Assembly: GCF_016792905.1 (NCBI RefSeq)
Contig: NZ_JAEULP010000020.1
Span: 1 to 64,000 of the forward strand
Source of the DNA: Tabrizicola sp.
GTDB lineage: Bacteria > Pseudomonadota > Alphaproteobacteria > Rhodobacterales > Rhodobacteraceae
Direction: 5' to 3'
Length of the DNA: 64,000 nucleotides
Part shown: positions 1 through 10,227 of the stretch, in pieces
Numbering within the stretch: the stretch's first letter is position 1
Layout of the letters: the number at the start of each line of letters is the position of its first letter
The notes under the pieces: model-generated
What the model saw: only the letters and a program-made list of their open reading frames with translations
Databases searched by the model: none
What the model was told of the DNA's origin: nothing
Position numbers and translations under genes: made by a program

Positions 1-1
1 C

Positions 2-1687
2 CTTCTGGGCGCAGTGGCCGTGATGGGGCTTGCCCCCGCGGCCTTTGCCGATCGCGGCACCGACGGCGAGGTGAAGCTCACCTTCCCGCAGGCCGTGTCG
101 ATCATGAACCCCTACCTCTCGGGCGGGACCAAGGACATCTACGCCTCGTCCATGGTGCTGGAACCCCTCGCCGGCCTGACGCCCGAAGGCGTTCTGGTGC
201 CGAAAATGGCTGCCGAAATCCCGACGCTGGACAACGGCGGCATCTCGGCCGACATGACCTCGATCACTTGGAAGCTGCTGCCGGACCTGAAATGGTCGGA
301 CGGCTCTGCCGTGACGGCCGATGACGCGGTCTTCACCTGGCAGTACTGCACCCACCCGGAAGGCGGCTGCTCGCAGGCGACCAAGTTCGAAGGCATCGCC
401 TCGGTCGAGGCGGTCGATCCCGGAACCATCAAGGTGACGTTCACCGGGCCGAAGGCGAACCCCTATACCGCCTTCGTCTCTGCGCTGTCGCCCGTGATCC
501 AGAAGAAGCAGTTCGAAGCCTGCCTCGGCGCCGCGGCGCCCACCTGCACCGACGCCAACAACATGCCAGTCGGCACCGGCCCGTTCAAGGTGACGGGCTT
601 CACGGTGAACGACACCGTGTCGATGGCCGCGAACGAGAACTACCGTGACCCGGCCAAGCCTGCCTTCGCAACCGCCGTGATCAAGGGCGGCGGCGATGCC
701 GAAGGCTCGGCCCGCGCGGTGATGGAGACGGGCGAATTCGACTACGCCTGGAACACCCAGATTCCTCCCGAAACCCAGGAATCGATGAAGGCCGCCGGCA
801 AGGGCGAATTCGTCGTCGCCTTCGGCACCCTGGTCGAGCGGCTGGAAATGAACACGACCGACCCCGACCCGGCCCTGCCGGAAGGCGAGCGTGCGACCGC
901 CAAGCACCCCCACCCGATCCTGTCGGACATCAAGGTCCGGACCGCGCTGTCGAAAGCCATCGACCGTTCGGTGCTGGTCGAGGTCGGCTACGGCGCGGGC
1001 GGCAAGCCCACCTGCAACGTGATCCCCGGGCCGGAAGGCTGGGCCTCCGACAACGAGGGCTGCATCGCGCAGGACATGGAAGGCGCGAAGGCGCTTCTGG
1101 ATGAAGCTGGCTGGAAGGACAGCGACGGCGACGGCATCCGCGACAAGGATGGCAAGAAGCTGCACATCCTCTACCAGACCACCGTCAACCCGATCCGCCA
1201 GGACTTCCAGGCGCTGATCAAGGACTGGTGGACGGAACTCGGCGTCGAGGTGGAACTGAAAGCCATCGACCCGGGCGTGTTCTTCGGCGGGGACCCGGGC
1301 TCGCCCGACACCTTCCAGAAATTCTATGCCGACGTCGAGATGTATGCCAACAACTCGGAAAGCCCAGACCCGGAAAGCTACCTGGGCCAGTACCAGTGCA
1401 AGAACGCGCCGACCCCGGAAAGCCAGTGGCAGGGTGAGAACATCAACCGCTTCTGCACCCCGGAATACGACGCGCTCTACGCCTCGCTCGCCACCACGAC
1501 CGATCTCGCCGCACGGCAGGACATCGCCAAGAAGCTGAACGACATGGTGACGAAGGACTCCATGATCGTGGTTCCGCTGGTCCATCGCGGCACCCTCTCG
1601 GCGCATTCGAACGCGCTTGGCGGCGTGCAGATCAACGCCTGGGACAGCGAACTGTGGAACGTCGCCGACTGGTTCCGCGTCAAGTGA
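2..1687 (+). CDS. ABC transporter substrate-binding protein, family 5 (peptide/oligopeptide type), 5' end outside window
   Basis: Periplasmic solute receptor of a DppA/OppA-like ABC importer. The reading frame is open through the left edge. The first visible residues, LLGAVAVMGLAPAAFA, look like the hydrophobic core and cleavage site of a Sec signal peptide, so only a few N-terminal residues are missing. The visible length of about 560 aa suits family 5 receptors, and the stretch with EPLAGL and FTWQYC near residues 50-120 is typical. It is followed after 71 bp by two permease genes on the same strand. The ligand cannot be read from sequence; peptides, opines or sugars are all possible in this family. 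The GTG at 14 is an internal codon, not a convincing start. Confidence 0.9.
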   Translation, partial: LLGAVAVMGLAPAAFADRGTDGEVKLTFPQAVSIMNPYLSGGTKDIYASSMVLEPLAGLTPEGVLVPKMAAEIPTLDNGGISADMTSITWKLLPDLKWSDGSAVTADDAVFTWQYCTHPEGGCSQATKFEGIASVEAVDPGTIKVTFTGPKANPYTAFVSALSPVIQKKQFEACLGAAAPTCTDANNMPVGTGPFKVTGFTVNDTVSMAANENYRDPAKPAFATAVIKGGGDAEGSARAVMETGEFDYAWNTQIPPETQESMKAAGKGEFVVAFGTLVERLEMNTTDPDPALPEGERATAKHPHPILSDIKVRTALSKAIDRSVLVEVGYGAGGKPTCNVIPGPEGWASDNEGCIAQDMEGAKALLDEAGWKDSDGDGIRDKDGKKLHILYQTTVNPIRQDFQALIKDWWTELGVEVELKAIDPGVFFGGDPGSPDTFQKFYADVEMYANNSESPDPESYLGQYQCKNAPTPESQWQGENINRFCTPEYDALYASLATTTDLAARQDIAKKLNDMVTKDSMIVVPLVHRGTLSAHSNALGGVQINAWDSELWNVADWFRVK

Positions 1688-1758
1688 CCTGACCCGTTGC
1701 GGGGCCCGAGCGATCCGGCCCCGCAGCTTCCTTCCCACCGATCCGGGGCCACGCCGCC

Positions 1759-2766
1759 ATGCTCACCTTCACGCTTCGCAGGCTTCTGCTGGCCATCCCG
1801 ACGCTCCTGGTCATCAGCCTGGTGATCTTCCTGCTCGTGGACCTCGCCCCCGGCTCGCCCATGTCCGAAATTCCCCTGACCGTCCCGCCCGAGACCCGCC
1901 AGAAGATGATCGAGGCGCTCGGCGCCGACCAGCCGGTGATCTTCCGCTACTTCCTCTGGCTGCGGCAGTTCTTCTGGGTCGAGCCCGCCTATCTGTTCGA
2001 CGGCTGGTTCGGCACCCACTGGGCCGAGGGCGAACAGCGCATCCTCTCGTGGCAGTCGCGCAGCCCGGTCTTCACCATCATCGGCCAGCGCATTCCCCAG
2101 ACCCTGACCGTGATCGGCACCGCCTACCTGGTGGGCATCCTGATCGCCGTCCCGATCGGCATCTATTCCGCCTACCGCCAGTATTCCTGGTTCGACCAGG
2201 CCGGCACCCTTTTCGCGATGATCGGCTTCTCCGTGCCCACCTTCTTCTCCGGCACGCTCCTGATCATCATCTTCGCCGTCTGGCTCGGCTGGTTCCCCAC
2301 CAAGTACGACACCCAGCTTCACGTCACCAGCTGGGCCAGCTTCCTCCAGCAGGTCAAGCAGATGGCCCTGCCGGTCATGACCCTGGGCCTCGCCAATGCC
2401 GCCGCGATCAGCCGCTACATGCGCTCCTCCATGCTCGACAACATGGGGATGGACTACGTCCGCACCGCCCGCGCCAAGGGCATGACCGAACGCACCGTCG
2501 TCCTGAAGCACGTCCTGCGGAACTCGCTGATCCCCGTCGTCACCGTCATCGCGCTTGGTATTCCGGCGATCTTCGGCGGCGCCATCATCACCGAGAACCT
2601 TTTCGGCGTGAACGGCATCGGCGCGGCCCTGATCGGGGCGATCCACGCCAACGACATCCCGATGGTCCAGACCCTCGCCTTCATCTTCGCCGTGCTGATC
2701 GTGCTCTTCAACCTGATCGCCGACGTCCTTTACGGCCTCCTCGATCCCCGGATTCGCTATGACTGA
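1759..2766 (+). CDS. ABC transporter permease, DppB/OppB family
   Basis: Inner-membrane channel subunit of the peptide-type importer whose receptor precedes it. The 335-aa protein has the usual N-terminal membrane segment (LLLAIPTLLVISLVIFLLVD), a periplasmic loop, and a later cluster of membrane segments. The cytoplasmic EAA loop that contacts the ATPase is visible near residues 235-255 (YVRTARAKGMTERTVVLKHV). Its stop overlaps the start of the next permease by 8 bp, so the two are translationally coupled. Length and topology are normal for DppB. Confidence 0.93.
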   Translation: MLTFTLRRLLLAIPTLLVISLVIFLLVDLAPGSPMSEIPLTVPPETRQKMIEALGADQPVIFRYFLWLRQFFWVEPAYLFDGWFGTHWAEGEQRILSWQSRSPVFTIIGQRIPQTLTVIGTAYLVGILIAVPIGIYSAYRQYSWFDQAGTLFAMIGFSVPTFFSGTLLIIIFAVWLGWFPTKYDTQLHVTSWASFLQQVKQMALPVMTLGLANAAAISRYMRSSMLDNMGMDYVRTARAKGMTERTVVLKHVLRNSLIPVVTVIALGIPAIFGGAIITENLFGVNGIGAALIGAIHANDIPMVQTLAFIFAVLIVLFNLIADVLYGLLDPRIRYD

Positions 2767-3667
2767 CGCAACCTCGGCCCCTCCCAAGCCCGCCAGCCCG
2801 CGCCGCGAGATCTGGCAGCAGTTCCGCACCCACAAGGGCGCGCTCTTCGGGCTTATCGTCCTGACCTTGCTGGTCCTGTTCGTCGTCTTCGGCCCGCTGC
2901 TCTGGGACCCGCCGCAACGGCTCTCCGACACGATCAAGATGAAGAACCAGGGGCCCTCGCTGCGGGCGCCGTTCGGAACCGACCAGCTTGGCCGCGACCT
3001 CCTCCTGCGCATGATGCAGGCGGGCAAGGTCTCGCTCGCCGTGGGCCTTGTCGCGATGGGCATCGCCATCGTCTTCGGCGCCTTCATCGGCATCCTCGCG
3101 GGCTATTTCCGCCGCCTTGACGGCCCCTTGATGCGCATCACCGACATGTTCCTCGCCCTGCCGCTGATCCCGCTCCTCCTCGTCATGGTGATGCTGTTCC
3201 GCGACCGCATCGCCGGGATGATCGGGCCAGAGCTTGGCGCCTTCACCCTCATCGTCTTTGCCATCGGCATCACCTCCTGGATGGCCACCGCCCGCATCGT
3301 CCGGGGCGAGGTGCTGACGCTGAAGGAACGCGAATATGTGCTCGCCTCCCGCTCCATCGGCGCGCGGCCCAGCCGGATCATCCGCCGCCACATCCTGCCG
3401 AACGTGGTCTCGCCCGTCATGGTCGCCGCCACCCTCGGCGTGGCCGAGGCGATCATCACCGAATCCGTGCTCAGCTTCCTCGGCCTCGGCTTTCCACCCG
3501 ACTTCCCCACCTGGGGGCGGCTTCTCTACGACGGGCTGCAATACATGCAGGTCTACCCCGAACGGGTGGTCTGGCCGGGCCTTGCCATCTCGCTCACCGT
3601 GCTGTCGGTGAACTACATCGGCGACGGATTGCGCGACGCGCTCGATCCCCGCATCCGGGGCCGTTGA
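2759..3667 (+). CDS. ABC transporter permease, DppC/OppC family
   Basis: Second channel subunit of the importer, 302 aa. It has the long N-terminal cytoplasmic segment followed by one membrane helix (LFGLIVLTLLVLFVVFGPLL), the FGTDQLGRDLLLRMM segment typical of DppC, and an EAA loop around residues 200-220 (EYVLASRSIGARPSRIIRRH). No DppD/DppF ATPase gene follows: the next gene is convergent and its stop codon abuts this one. The ATPases must lie left of the window or elsewhere. Confidence 0.93.
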   Translation: MTDATSAPPKPASPRREIWQQFRTHKGALFGLIVLTLLVLFVVFGPLLWDPPQRLSDTIKMKNQGPSLRAPFGTDQLGRDLLLRMMQAGKVSLAVGLVAMGIAIVFGAFIGILAGYFRRLDGPLMRITDMFLALPLIPLLLVMVMLFRDRIAGMIGPELGAFTLIVFAIGITSWMATARIVRGEVLTLKEREYVLASRSIGARPSRIIRRHILPNVVSPVMVAATLGVAEAIITESVLSFLGLGFPPDFPTWGRLLYDGLQYMQVYPERVVWPGLAISLTVLSVNYIGDGLRDALDPRIRGR

Positions 3668-4948
3668 TCAGTGCAGCCGGTTCTTGATCCGCCGCACCAT
3701 CCACCAGACGCCCAGCACCACGACCGGCACCAGCCCGGCCAGCAGCACCTCCGGGCCGATATGCATCGCATGGGCCGCGGGCTTCAGAAGGTATGAGGCA
3801 AGGCTCACCGCGTAATAGCTGATCGCCACCACCGACAGCCCCTCGACCGTGTGCTGCAACCGAAGCGCCAGGTCCGCCCGCCGGTCCATGCTCTCCAGAA
3901 GCCGCTGGTTCTGCGCCGACCGCTCCACGTCGACCCGCGTCCGCAACAGTTCCGCCGCCCGTTCCGCCCGTTCCGCCATCGCCTGCAACCGGCTCTCTGC
4001 CGATTTCACCGTGCGCATTGCCGGGTCATAGCGGCGCATCATGAACTCGCCGAAGGTCTGCCGCCCCTCGATCCGCACCTCGCGGAGAACCTCGATCCGC
4101 TGGGTGACAATGGCCTCATAGGCCGCCGTCGCCCCGAAACGGAAGGAGAACTGCACCGCCAGGCTTTCCAGCTCGGCCGAGATCGTCAGCAACTCATGCA
4201 GCGCCGCCTCCGGTGCGGGTTCGGCACTGTCCAGCCCCGAGACCAGCGCCGAAAGCTTCGGGTCCAGCGCATTCAGCCGCCCCGACAGGTCGCGCGACCG
4301 CATCAGCCCCAGCATCGACATCGCCCGGTAAGTCTCGATCTCGCACAGCCGCTGCACGATCCGCCCCACCCGGCGCGGGCCGGTGCCGGGCGCGACGAAG
4401 ACCGCAAAGCGCATGTGCCCCGCCGGATCGATCCGGAAATCCCCCGCCACCACCGCCGCGCCGTCCACCACGCGGCTGACGGCAAGGCTTTCCGGCACGA
4501 ACCAGTCATCCAGTCGCCGCAGAAGCTCTTCTTCACTCGCTGGCATCGGCTCGACCCGGATCAGCACCGAGGTCAGCCGCGTCCCCGGCGCCGTGGCCAG
4601 CCAGTCCTCGGGCAGTACCTCCGCTTCCGCCGGATCGAAGGGCCGGGCCGAGACGCCCCTGGTAAACGCCGAGTAGGTGACGAACTCGGTATGGCTCTCC
4701 CATTTCAGCTCCGCCCGCCCGATCGGGCCGGAGAAATGGGTGGCCCCGGGCTGCGGATGCGGCGACCCGTGCCGGTCCAGAATCGCCAGGAGATGCGCAA
4801 GGTCCGCCCCCCGGTCGCGGTTCTGCGCCTGCACCGGCTCCTTGATCGCGACATAGACCGCCGTCGCGGGCACCTCCAGCGCCGGAAACGGTCGCGCGTG
4901 CAGTTCGTTCACGGTGGCATAGCGCAGCGGATGGTCAGGGATCGGCAT
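3668..4948 (-). CDS. DUF3422 family membrane-anchored protein
   Basis: A 426-aa protein of the uncharacterised DUF3422 family, recognised from its N-terminal HPLRYATVNELHARPFP block. The bulk is soluble with helical, probably coiled segments around residues 250-370 (SAESRLQAMAERAERAAELL). The C-terminus has two hydrophobic helices (about 370-395 and 400-418) ending in a basic tail, which would anchor it in the inner membrane. It starts at ATG 4948 and lies downstream of pntAB on the same strand, separated by a copy of the 72-bp intergenic element. Biochemical function is unknown. Confidence 0.85.
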   Translation of the reverse strand: MPIPDHPLRYATVNELHARPFPALEVPATAVYVAIKEPVQAQNRDRGADLAHLLAILDRHGSPHPQPGATHFSGPIGRAELKWESHTEFVTYSAFTRGVSARPFDPAEAEVLPEDWLATAPGTRLTSVLIRVEPMPASEEELLRRLDDWFVPESLAVSRVVDGAAVVAGDFRIDPAGHMRFAVFVAPGTGPRRVGRIVQRLCEIETYRAMSMLGLMRSRDLSGRLNALDPKLSALVSGLDSAEPAPEAALHELLTISAELESLAVQFSFRFGATAAYEAIVTQRIEVLREVRIEGRQTFGEFMMRRYDPAMRTVKSAESRLQAMAERAERAAELLRTRVDVERSAQNQRLLESMDRRADLALRLQHTVEGLSVVAISYYAVSLASYLLKPAAHAMHIGPEVLLAGLVPVVVLGVWWMVRRIKNRLH

Positions 4949-5121
4949 CAGAGGTCTCGGGTGGCTTCAGGGCCGAGAGGTAGGTCCACCCCGAAGCCGA
5001 CGCCAGAAGAATACCGGAATACCGGGGTATGCCGCACAGGTGTTGCCCAAAGGCCAATCCCGGTTGGCGCGCCGCACTGCAATTCAGGGCGCAAAAGCAA
5101 GATCCGACGCGGTGGGCGGAT

Positions 5122-5193
5122 CCTAACAAGTCCCTAACGCCCGCAGGCAAGCCCTTGATTTTCCACACTCGAAAAATCTGTCCACCGTGGACA
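5122..5193 (-). repeat. 72-bp intergenic element, copy 1 (3' of pntB)
   Basis: First of four ungapped 72-bp copies in the window. Read on the minus strand it starts with the 15-bp dyad TGTCCACGGTGGACA (5193-5179), continues through a T-rich stretch, a CAA..TTG dyad and GCGG, and ends with two GTTAGG blocks whose starts are 11 bp apart. It lies 47 bp downstream of the pntB stop with the dyad nearest the gene, in the 292-bp gap before the DUF3422 gene. No gene is seen in the rest of that gap. Confidence 0.85.
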
Positions 5194-5240
5194 CCCGCGG
5201 GTTGGCGGGGCGGGCAAAGCTCGCCCAGCCCCTTTGCAGG

Positions 5241-6689
5241 TCAGTCGATCATCGGCAACAGGCTGTCGAGAGACTTCTTCGCGTCCCCGTAGAACATCCG
5301 GGTGTTCTCCTTGTAGAAGAGCGGGTTCTCGATCCCGGAATACCCGGTCCCCTGCCCCCGCTTCGACACGAAGACCTGCTTCGCCTTCCAGCATTCCAAG
5401 ACCGGCATCCCCGCGATGGGCGAGTTCGGGTCCTCCTGCGCCGCCGGGTTCACGATGTCGTTCGACCCGATCACGATGGCGACGTCGGTCTCCGGGAAGT
5501 CCTCGTTGATCTCGTCCATCTCCAGCACGATGTCGTAGGGCACCTTCGCCTCGGCCAGAAGCACGTTCATGTGCCCCGGCAACCGCCCCGCGACCGGGTG
5601 GATCGCGAAGCGGACAGTCTTGCCCTTGGCCCGCAGCTTGCGGGTCAGTTCGGAAACCGACTGCTGCGCCTGCGCCACCGCCATGCCATAGCCGGGGATG
5701 ATGATGATACTGTCGGCATCGTTCAGCGCGGCAGCCACTCCTTCGGCATCGATGGCGATCTGCTCGCCGGTGACCTCCATCGCCGGTCCCGTGGTGCCGC
5801 CGAAGCCGCCGAGGATCACGGAAATAAAGCTCCGGTTCATCGCCTTGCACATGATGTAGCTCAGGATCGCACCCGACGAACCCACCAGCGCGCCGACGAC
5901 GATGAGGAGGTCATTCGACAACGAAAACCCGATCGCCGCCGCCGCCCAGCCGGAATAGCTGTTCAGCATCGACACGACGACCGGCATGTCCGCCCCGCCG
6001 ATCCCCATGATCAGGTGATAGCCGATGAAGAGCGCGGCCAAGGTCATGCCGATCAGCGCCAGCGTCGCCCCGGATTGCAGGTAGACCACCAGCAGCACGA
6101 CCGAGATAATCGCCGCCGTCGCGTTCAGAAGATGCCCGCCGGGCAGCTTCTTCGCCTTGCCGTCGACCCGCCCCGCCAGCTTGCCGAAGGCGATGACCGA
6201 GCCGGTGAACGTCACCGCCCCGATGAAGACGCCGAGGAATGTCTCGACCCGCAGGATCGAGATCAGCGCGCCTGCCTGCGGGTCCTCCAGCTTGTGGACC
6301 AGAGTCTGTGCAAAACCCGTCACCACCGCCCGCGCGGCTTCGTCCATGCCCTGGACATGCACCAGCTCGATATGGGTGTTGTAGCCGATGAACACCGCCG
6401 CGAGACCGACCAGCGAGTGCATCGCGGCCACCAGTTGCGGCATCTCGGTCATCTGGACCCGCTGCGCGACGACCCAGCCGATGGCCCCGCCGCCCGCGAT
6501 CAGCAGGGCGGACAGCCACCAGAGGCCCATGCCCGGCCCGTACAGCGTGGCGGCAACCGCCAGCGCCATGCCGACAATCCCGTACCAGACCGCCCGTTTG
6601 GCGCTTTCCTGCCCCGACAACCCGCCGAGCGACAGGATGAACAGGACCGCTGCAACGACATAGGCCGCCGTAGTAAATCCGAATTCCAT
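5241..6689 (-). CDS. pntB: NAD(P) transhydrogenase subunit beta
   Basis: Membrane and NADP(H)-binding subunit of the proton-translocating transhydrogenase, which uses the proton gradient to reduce NADP+ with NADH. The 482-aa length is normal. Membrane segments fill roughly residues 1-270. The C-terminal domain III carries the NADP-binding signature around residues 315-325 ([13 protein letters not shown]) and the conserved [20 protein letters not shown] region near the end. It starts 10 bp after pntA, so one operon is likely. Confidence 0.97.
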   Translation of the reverse strand: MEFGFTTAAYVVAAVLFILSLGGLSGQESAKRAVWYGIVGMALAVAATLYGPGMGLWWLSALLIAGGGAIGWVVAQRVQMTEMPQLVAAMHSLVGLAAVFIGYNTHIELVHVQGMDEAARAVVTGFAQTLVHKLEDPQAGALISILRVETFLGVFIGAVTFTGSVIAFGKLAGRVDGKAKKLPGGHLLNATAAIISVVLLVVYLQSGATLALIGMTLAALFIGYHLIMGIGGADMPVVVSMLNSYSGWAAAAIGFSLSNDLLIVVGALVGSSGAILSYIMCKAMNRSFISVILGGFGGTTGPAMEVTGEQIAIDAEGVAAALNDADSIIIIPGYGMAVAQAQQSVSELTRKLRAKGKTVRFAIHPVAGRLPGHMNVLLAEAKVPYDIVLEMDEINEDFPETDVAIVIGSNDIVNPAAQEDPNSPIAGMPVLECWKAKQVFVSKRGQGTGYSGIENPLFYKENTRMFYGDAKKSLDSLLPMID

Positions 6690-6699
6690 GACGGCCCCC

Positions 6700-8274
6700 T
6701 TACGACTTCTGGAACATGGCGAGCATCCGGCGCGTCACCATGAAGCCGCCGAAGATGTTGATCCCGGCCATGAAGACCGACAGTGCGGCAAGCAGGATCA
6801 CGAGGAACGACCCCGACCCGATCTGCATCAGCGCGCCCAGGATGATGATCGACGAGATCGCGTTCGTGACCGCCATCAAGGGCGTGTGCAGCGAATGCGA
6901 GACGTTCCAGATCACCTGGAAGCCCACGAAGACCGCCAGCACGAAGACGATGAAGTGGCTCATGAAGCTGGACGGAGCGTAGAACCCCGCCAGAAGCATC
7001 AGCCCGCCGCCGATGGCGAGCATCCCGACCTGGCTCCGCGTCTGCGACCTGAAGGCCGCGACTTCCTGCGCCCGGCGTTCCTCGGGCGTCAGTTCCTTGG
7101 CCTTTTCCTTCGGCTTCTGCACCGCGATCGCGGCCACCTTCGGCGGCGGCGGCGGGTAGGTGACGGCGCCGACATGCGCCACCGTCGCGCCGCGGATCAC
7201 GTCATCCTCCATGTTGTGCTGGATGACCCCGTCCTTCTTGGGCGTGAGGTCGGTCAGCATGTGACGGATGTTGGTCGAGTAGAGCGTCGAGGCCTGCGCG
7301 GCCATCCGGCTGGGGAAATCGGTGTAGCCGACCACGGTCACGCCGTTGTCGGTGACGATCTTCTGGTCCGGCACCGTCAGGTCGCAGTTGCCGCCGCGTT
7401 CGGCCGCAAGGTCGACGATGACCGAACCGGGCTTCATCATCCGGACCATGTCCTCGGTCCAGAGCTTCGGCGCAGGGCGGCCCGGGATCAGCGCGGTCGT
7501 GATGACGATGTCCATCTCGGGCGCGAGTTCCCGGAACTTCTTCAGCTGTGCTTCGCGGAATTCCGGGGACGAGGGCGCCGCATAGCCCCCGGTCGCCGCG
7601 CCGTCGGTCTGTTGTTCGGCAAAGTCGAGGAAGACGAAACTCGCCCCCATCGATTCAATCTGTTCGGCAACCTCGGGGCGCACGTCGAAAGCATGGACGA
7701 TGGCGCCCAGCGAGGTCGCCGTGCCGACCGCCGCCAGACCCGCCACGCCGGCGCCTACCACCAGCACCTTGGCCGGGGGCACCTTGCCCGCCGCCGTCAC
7801 CTGGCCGGTGAAGAAGCGGCCAAAGTTCGCCCCGGCCTCGATCACCGCGCGGTAGCCCGCGATGTTCGCCATCGAGGACAGCGCATCCATCTTCTGCGCG
7901 CGGGAAATCCGCGGCACCATGTCCATCGCGACCACGGTCAGGTTCTTCTTCGCCGCCGCTTCCAGAAGCTCCGCGTTCTGCGCGGGCCAGAAGAAGCTGA
8001 TCAGCGTCTGGCCATCGCCCAGCGTCGCCAGCTCTGCCGCATCCGGGCCGCGCACCTTGACGATGACGTCCGCCGCCGCGATCACCGCAGCCGCATCCGG
8101 CAGCACTTCGACCCCCGCCGCGGCGTAGGCCGCATCCGAGAACCCGGCCTTCGCCCCGGCACCCGACTGGATCACGCTGGAATGGCCGAGCTTGGCCAGT
8201 TGCGTGGCCGAATCCGGCGTCATCGCCACCCGGTTCTCGCCGGGAAACACCTCAGTCAAAGCGCCTATCTTCAC
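6700..8274 (-). CDS. pntA: NAD(P) transhydrogenase subunit alpha (single-chain form)
   Basis: NAD(H)-binding domain I plus the first membrane segments of transhydrogenase. At 524 aa this is the fused PntA form rather than the split PntAA/PntAB seen in Rhodospirillum. The Rossmann motif [14 protein letters not shown] lies near residue 170, followed by the acidic strand end (HAFDVRP). A proline-rich hinge around residue 370 ([19 protein letters not shown]) leads to about four C-terminal membrane helices. Upstream gene of the pntAB pair. The start at 8274 gives the usual [21 protein letters not shown]-terminus. Confidence 0.97.
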   Translation of the reverse strand: MKIGALTEVFPGENRVAMTPDSATQLAKLGHSSVIQSGAGAKAGFSDAAYAAAGVEVLPDAAAVIAAADVIVKVRGPDAAELATLGDGQTLISFFWPAQNAELLEAAAKKNLTVVAMDMVPRISRAQKMDALSSMANIAGYRAVIEAGANFGRFFTGQVTAAGKVPPAKVLVVGAGVAGLAAVGTATSLGAIVHAFDVRPEVAEQIESMGASFVFLDFAEQQTDGAATGGYAAPSSPEFREAQLKKFRELAPEMDIVITTALIPGRPAPKLWTEDMVRMMKPGSVIVDLAAERGGNCDLTVPDQKIVTDNGVTVVGYTDFPSRMAAQASTLYSTNIRHMLTDLTPKKDGVIQHNMEDDVIRGATVAHVGAVTYPPPPPKVAAIAVQKPKEKAKELTPEERRAQEVAAFRSQTRSQVGMLAIGGGLMLLAGFYAPSSFMSHFIVFVLAVFVGFQVIWNVSHSLHTPLMAVTNAISSIIILGALMQIGSGSFLVILLAALSVFMAGINIFGGFMVTRRMLAMFQKS

Positions 8275-8374
8275 CCTGGTCTCCGCTCCTCTGCCCGAAG
8301 GTCATAAACTGACCCATCGCATCTACCATCACGCAACAATATTTCAAACCCTACTTTATTCGCCCTTCGCCACG

Positions 8375-8836
8375 TCATTTCCGACCGACCCAGCGCCGGG
8401 TATGCGCGGCCCAGAGGTCGAACTCCGGTCCGAAGGCCTCGGTCAGACGGGTTTCCTCGTCGCGGATGAAGCGGGTCTGGATCAGCCAGACGAAACTGAA
8501 AAGCAGGGGAAGTGCAAGCACCGCATCCAGCCAGAGGATCGCTCCGGTCAGGATCAGGCCATCGCCGAGATAGATCGGGTTCCTCGACAGGCTGAAAAGG
8601 CCCGAAGTCACCAGGGCCGAGGGGCTGCGGCGCGGGATCACCGTGGTCCGTGCCAGGGACATCTGCACCACCGCCGCGCCCATGAGCAGCGCGCCCAGCA
8701 CGACCAGCCCCTGCCCGACGACCCGCCCGACGTCAGCAAAGACTGCTGGCGAGACAAACGACACCACCCATGCCGCACCAAGGTGCAGCGCCAGCCACGT
8801 TGGTGGGATGTCGATCTCGCGGGCCAAGGAACGCAA
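8375..8836 (-). CDS. Isoprenylcysteine carboxyl methyltransferase-like (PEMT/ICMT fold) membrane protein
   Basis: A 153-aa integral membrane protein of the ICMT/phospholipid N-methyltransferase superfamily. Four hydrophobic segments are visible. The C-terminal SAM-binding signature is present: SRNPIYLGDGLILTG around residues 85-100, then an Arg-Asp-Glu-Glu stretch and FGPEFDLWAAHTRRWV. The family methylates membrane-located acceptors; bacterial members of this small type are mostly uncharacterised, so no substrate is assigned. It is divergent from kynU and separated from pntA by 100 bp. Confidence 0.8.
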   Translation of the reverse strand: MRSLAREIDIPPTWLALHLGAAWVVSFVSPAVFADVGRVVGQGLVVLGALLMGAAVVQMSLARTTVIPRRSPSALVTSGLFSLSRNPIYLGDGLILTGAILWLDAVLALPLLFSFVWLIQTRFIRDEETRLTEAFGPEFDLWAAHTRRWVGRK

Positions 8837-8955
8837 CCGGGGGCCTCCTTTCCGGCCCCTCTAGACGCTGCGCCCCCCGGCTGCAAGGCATCCAGCTTGG
8901 GAAATATTCCGTTGCGGCATTCTTTCAACGGGAGACGGCACCACTTGGCCGCAAC

Positions 8956-8973
8956 AATTTCAAGCTTGAAATT
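8956..8973. promoter_or_regulatory. 18-bp perfect palindrome upstream of kynU, candidate operator
   Basis: AATTTCAAGCTTGAAATT is perfectly self-complementary and sits 46 bp before the kynU ATG, in AT-rich DNA that contrasts with the surrounding GC-rich sequence. Its position and symmetry suggest the binding site of a dimeric regulator. kyn genes of other proteobacteria are controlled by an Lrp/AsnC-family regulator (KynR), but no such gene is in this window, so the protein is unknown. Confidence 0.55.
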
Positions 8974-9019
8974 TATGACCCGCCGCCGCATAACTCGACA
9001 AACCCGCAAGGACGCCCCC

Positions 9020-10216
9020 ATGACCATCGACTTCGCAGCCACAAAAGCCCGGTTCCACCTGCCCGAGGGCGTGATCTACCTCGACGGCAACTCGCTTGGC
9101 CCGATGGTGAAATCCGCCCCCGCCCGGATGGAGCGGGTGATGCGGGACGAATGGGCCGAGATGCTGATCCGCGGCTGGAACAAGGCCGGTTGGATGGTGC
9201 AGCCCGCGCTATTGGGCGGCCGGATCGGCAAGCTGATCGGCGCGCCCGCGGGCACGGTGGTTCTGGGCGACACGCTCTCGATCAAGGTCTATCAGGCCCT
9301 CGCCTCGGCGCTGGAAATGAACCCCAAGCGCCGGGTGATCCTGTCCGACACCGGCAACTTCCCCTCCGACCTCTACATGGCCGAGGGCCTGTGCCGCACT
9401 CTCGGTGGGCAGTACCGCCTGAAAACCGTTGCGCCCGAAGAGGTGATGTCCGCCATCGACGACAGCGTCGCCGTGACGATGATCACCGAGGTCGACTACC
9501 GCACCGGCCGCCGTCACGACATGGCAGACATCACCAAGCGCGCGCATGAGATGGGGGCGCTGACCGTCTGGGATCTGGCCCACAGTGCCGGCGCCCTGCC
9601 GGTGGACCTGACGAAGGCGAAAGCCGATTTCGCCGTCGGCTGCACCTACAAGTACCTCAACTCCGGCCCCGGCGGACCGGCCTTCATCTATGTGGCCCCA
9701 AAACACGCCGACACCGCCCGCCCGGCCCTTTCCGGCTGGCTCGGGCATGAGGCGCCCTTCGCCTTCGACCTCACCTACCGCCCCGGCGCGGGGATCGAGC
9801 GGATGCGCGTCGGTACGCCGCCGATCCTGCAGATGGCCGCGCTTGACGCAGCCCTCGACGTCTGGGATGGCGTCGACCTGGCCGAGGTCCACCGCCAGTC
9901 GCTCCGTCTCCAGGACCAGTTCATCAAGGGCATCGAATCCCGCGCGCCGATGCTGCAACTGGCCACGCCCCGCTCGCATCTGATGCGCGGCAGCCAGGTC
10001 AGCTTCCGCCACCCGGAAGGCTATGCCATCATGCAGGCCCTGATCGCCGAAGGCGTGATCGGCGATTTCCGCGCCCCCGACATCCTGCGCTTCGGCTTCA
10101 CGCCGCTCTATATCGACGAAGACGACGTGGCCCGCGCGGTCAGCGTTCTGGCGAAGATCATGGACTACGGCAGCTGGGACAGGCCGGAATTCAAGGCCCG
10201 CGCCCGCGTGACCTGA
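9020..10216 (+). CDS. kynU: Kynureninase
   Basis: PLP-dependent hydrolase that cleaves L-kynurenine to anthranilate and alanine in tryptophan degradation. The protein is 398 aa from ATG 9020, preceded by AAGGA. The open frame extends further upstream, but conserved sequence begins only here (LPEGVIYLDGNSLGPM). The Schiff-base lysine is K211 in CTYKYLNSGPGG, and the cofactor Asp lies in VWDLAHSAGA near residue 185. It is the first gene of a kynU-GH5-kynA cluster. kynB (formamidase) is not in the window. Confidence 0.95.
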   Translation: MTIDFAATKARFHLPEGVIYLDGNSLGPMVKSAPARMERVMRDEWAEMLIRGWNKAGWMVQPALLGGRIGKLIGAPAGTVVLGDTLSIKVYQALASALEMNPKRRVILSDTGNFPSDLYMAEGLCRTLGGQYRLKTVAPEEVMSAIDDSVAVTMITEVDYRTGRRHDMADITKRAHEMGALTVWDLAHSAGALPVDLTKAKADFAVGCTYKYLNSGPGGPAFIYVAPKHADTARPALSGWLGHEAPFAFDLTYRPGAGIERMRVGTPPILQMAALDAALDVWDGVDLAEVHRQSLRLQDQFIKGIESRAPMLQLATPRSHLMRGSQVSFRHPEGYAIMQALIAEGVIGDFRAPDILRFGFTPLYIDEDDVARAVSVLAKIMDYGSWDRPEFKARARVT

Positions 10217-10227
10217 AGGAGACCTCG

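Noticed and set aside
1477..3541. Long minus-strand frames opposite the ABC permease genes
   Set aside because: The translations are Gly/Asp/Glu-rich without family features and are antisense to well-recognised permeases.
5122..5193. 72-bp element as an integron attC site
   Set aside because: The GTTAGG/CCTAAC ends superficially resemble attC core sites, but the fourth copy loses one block, there is no cassette array and no integrase gene.
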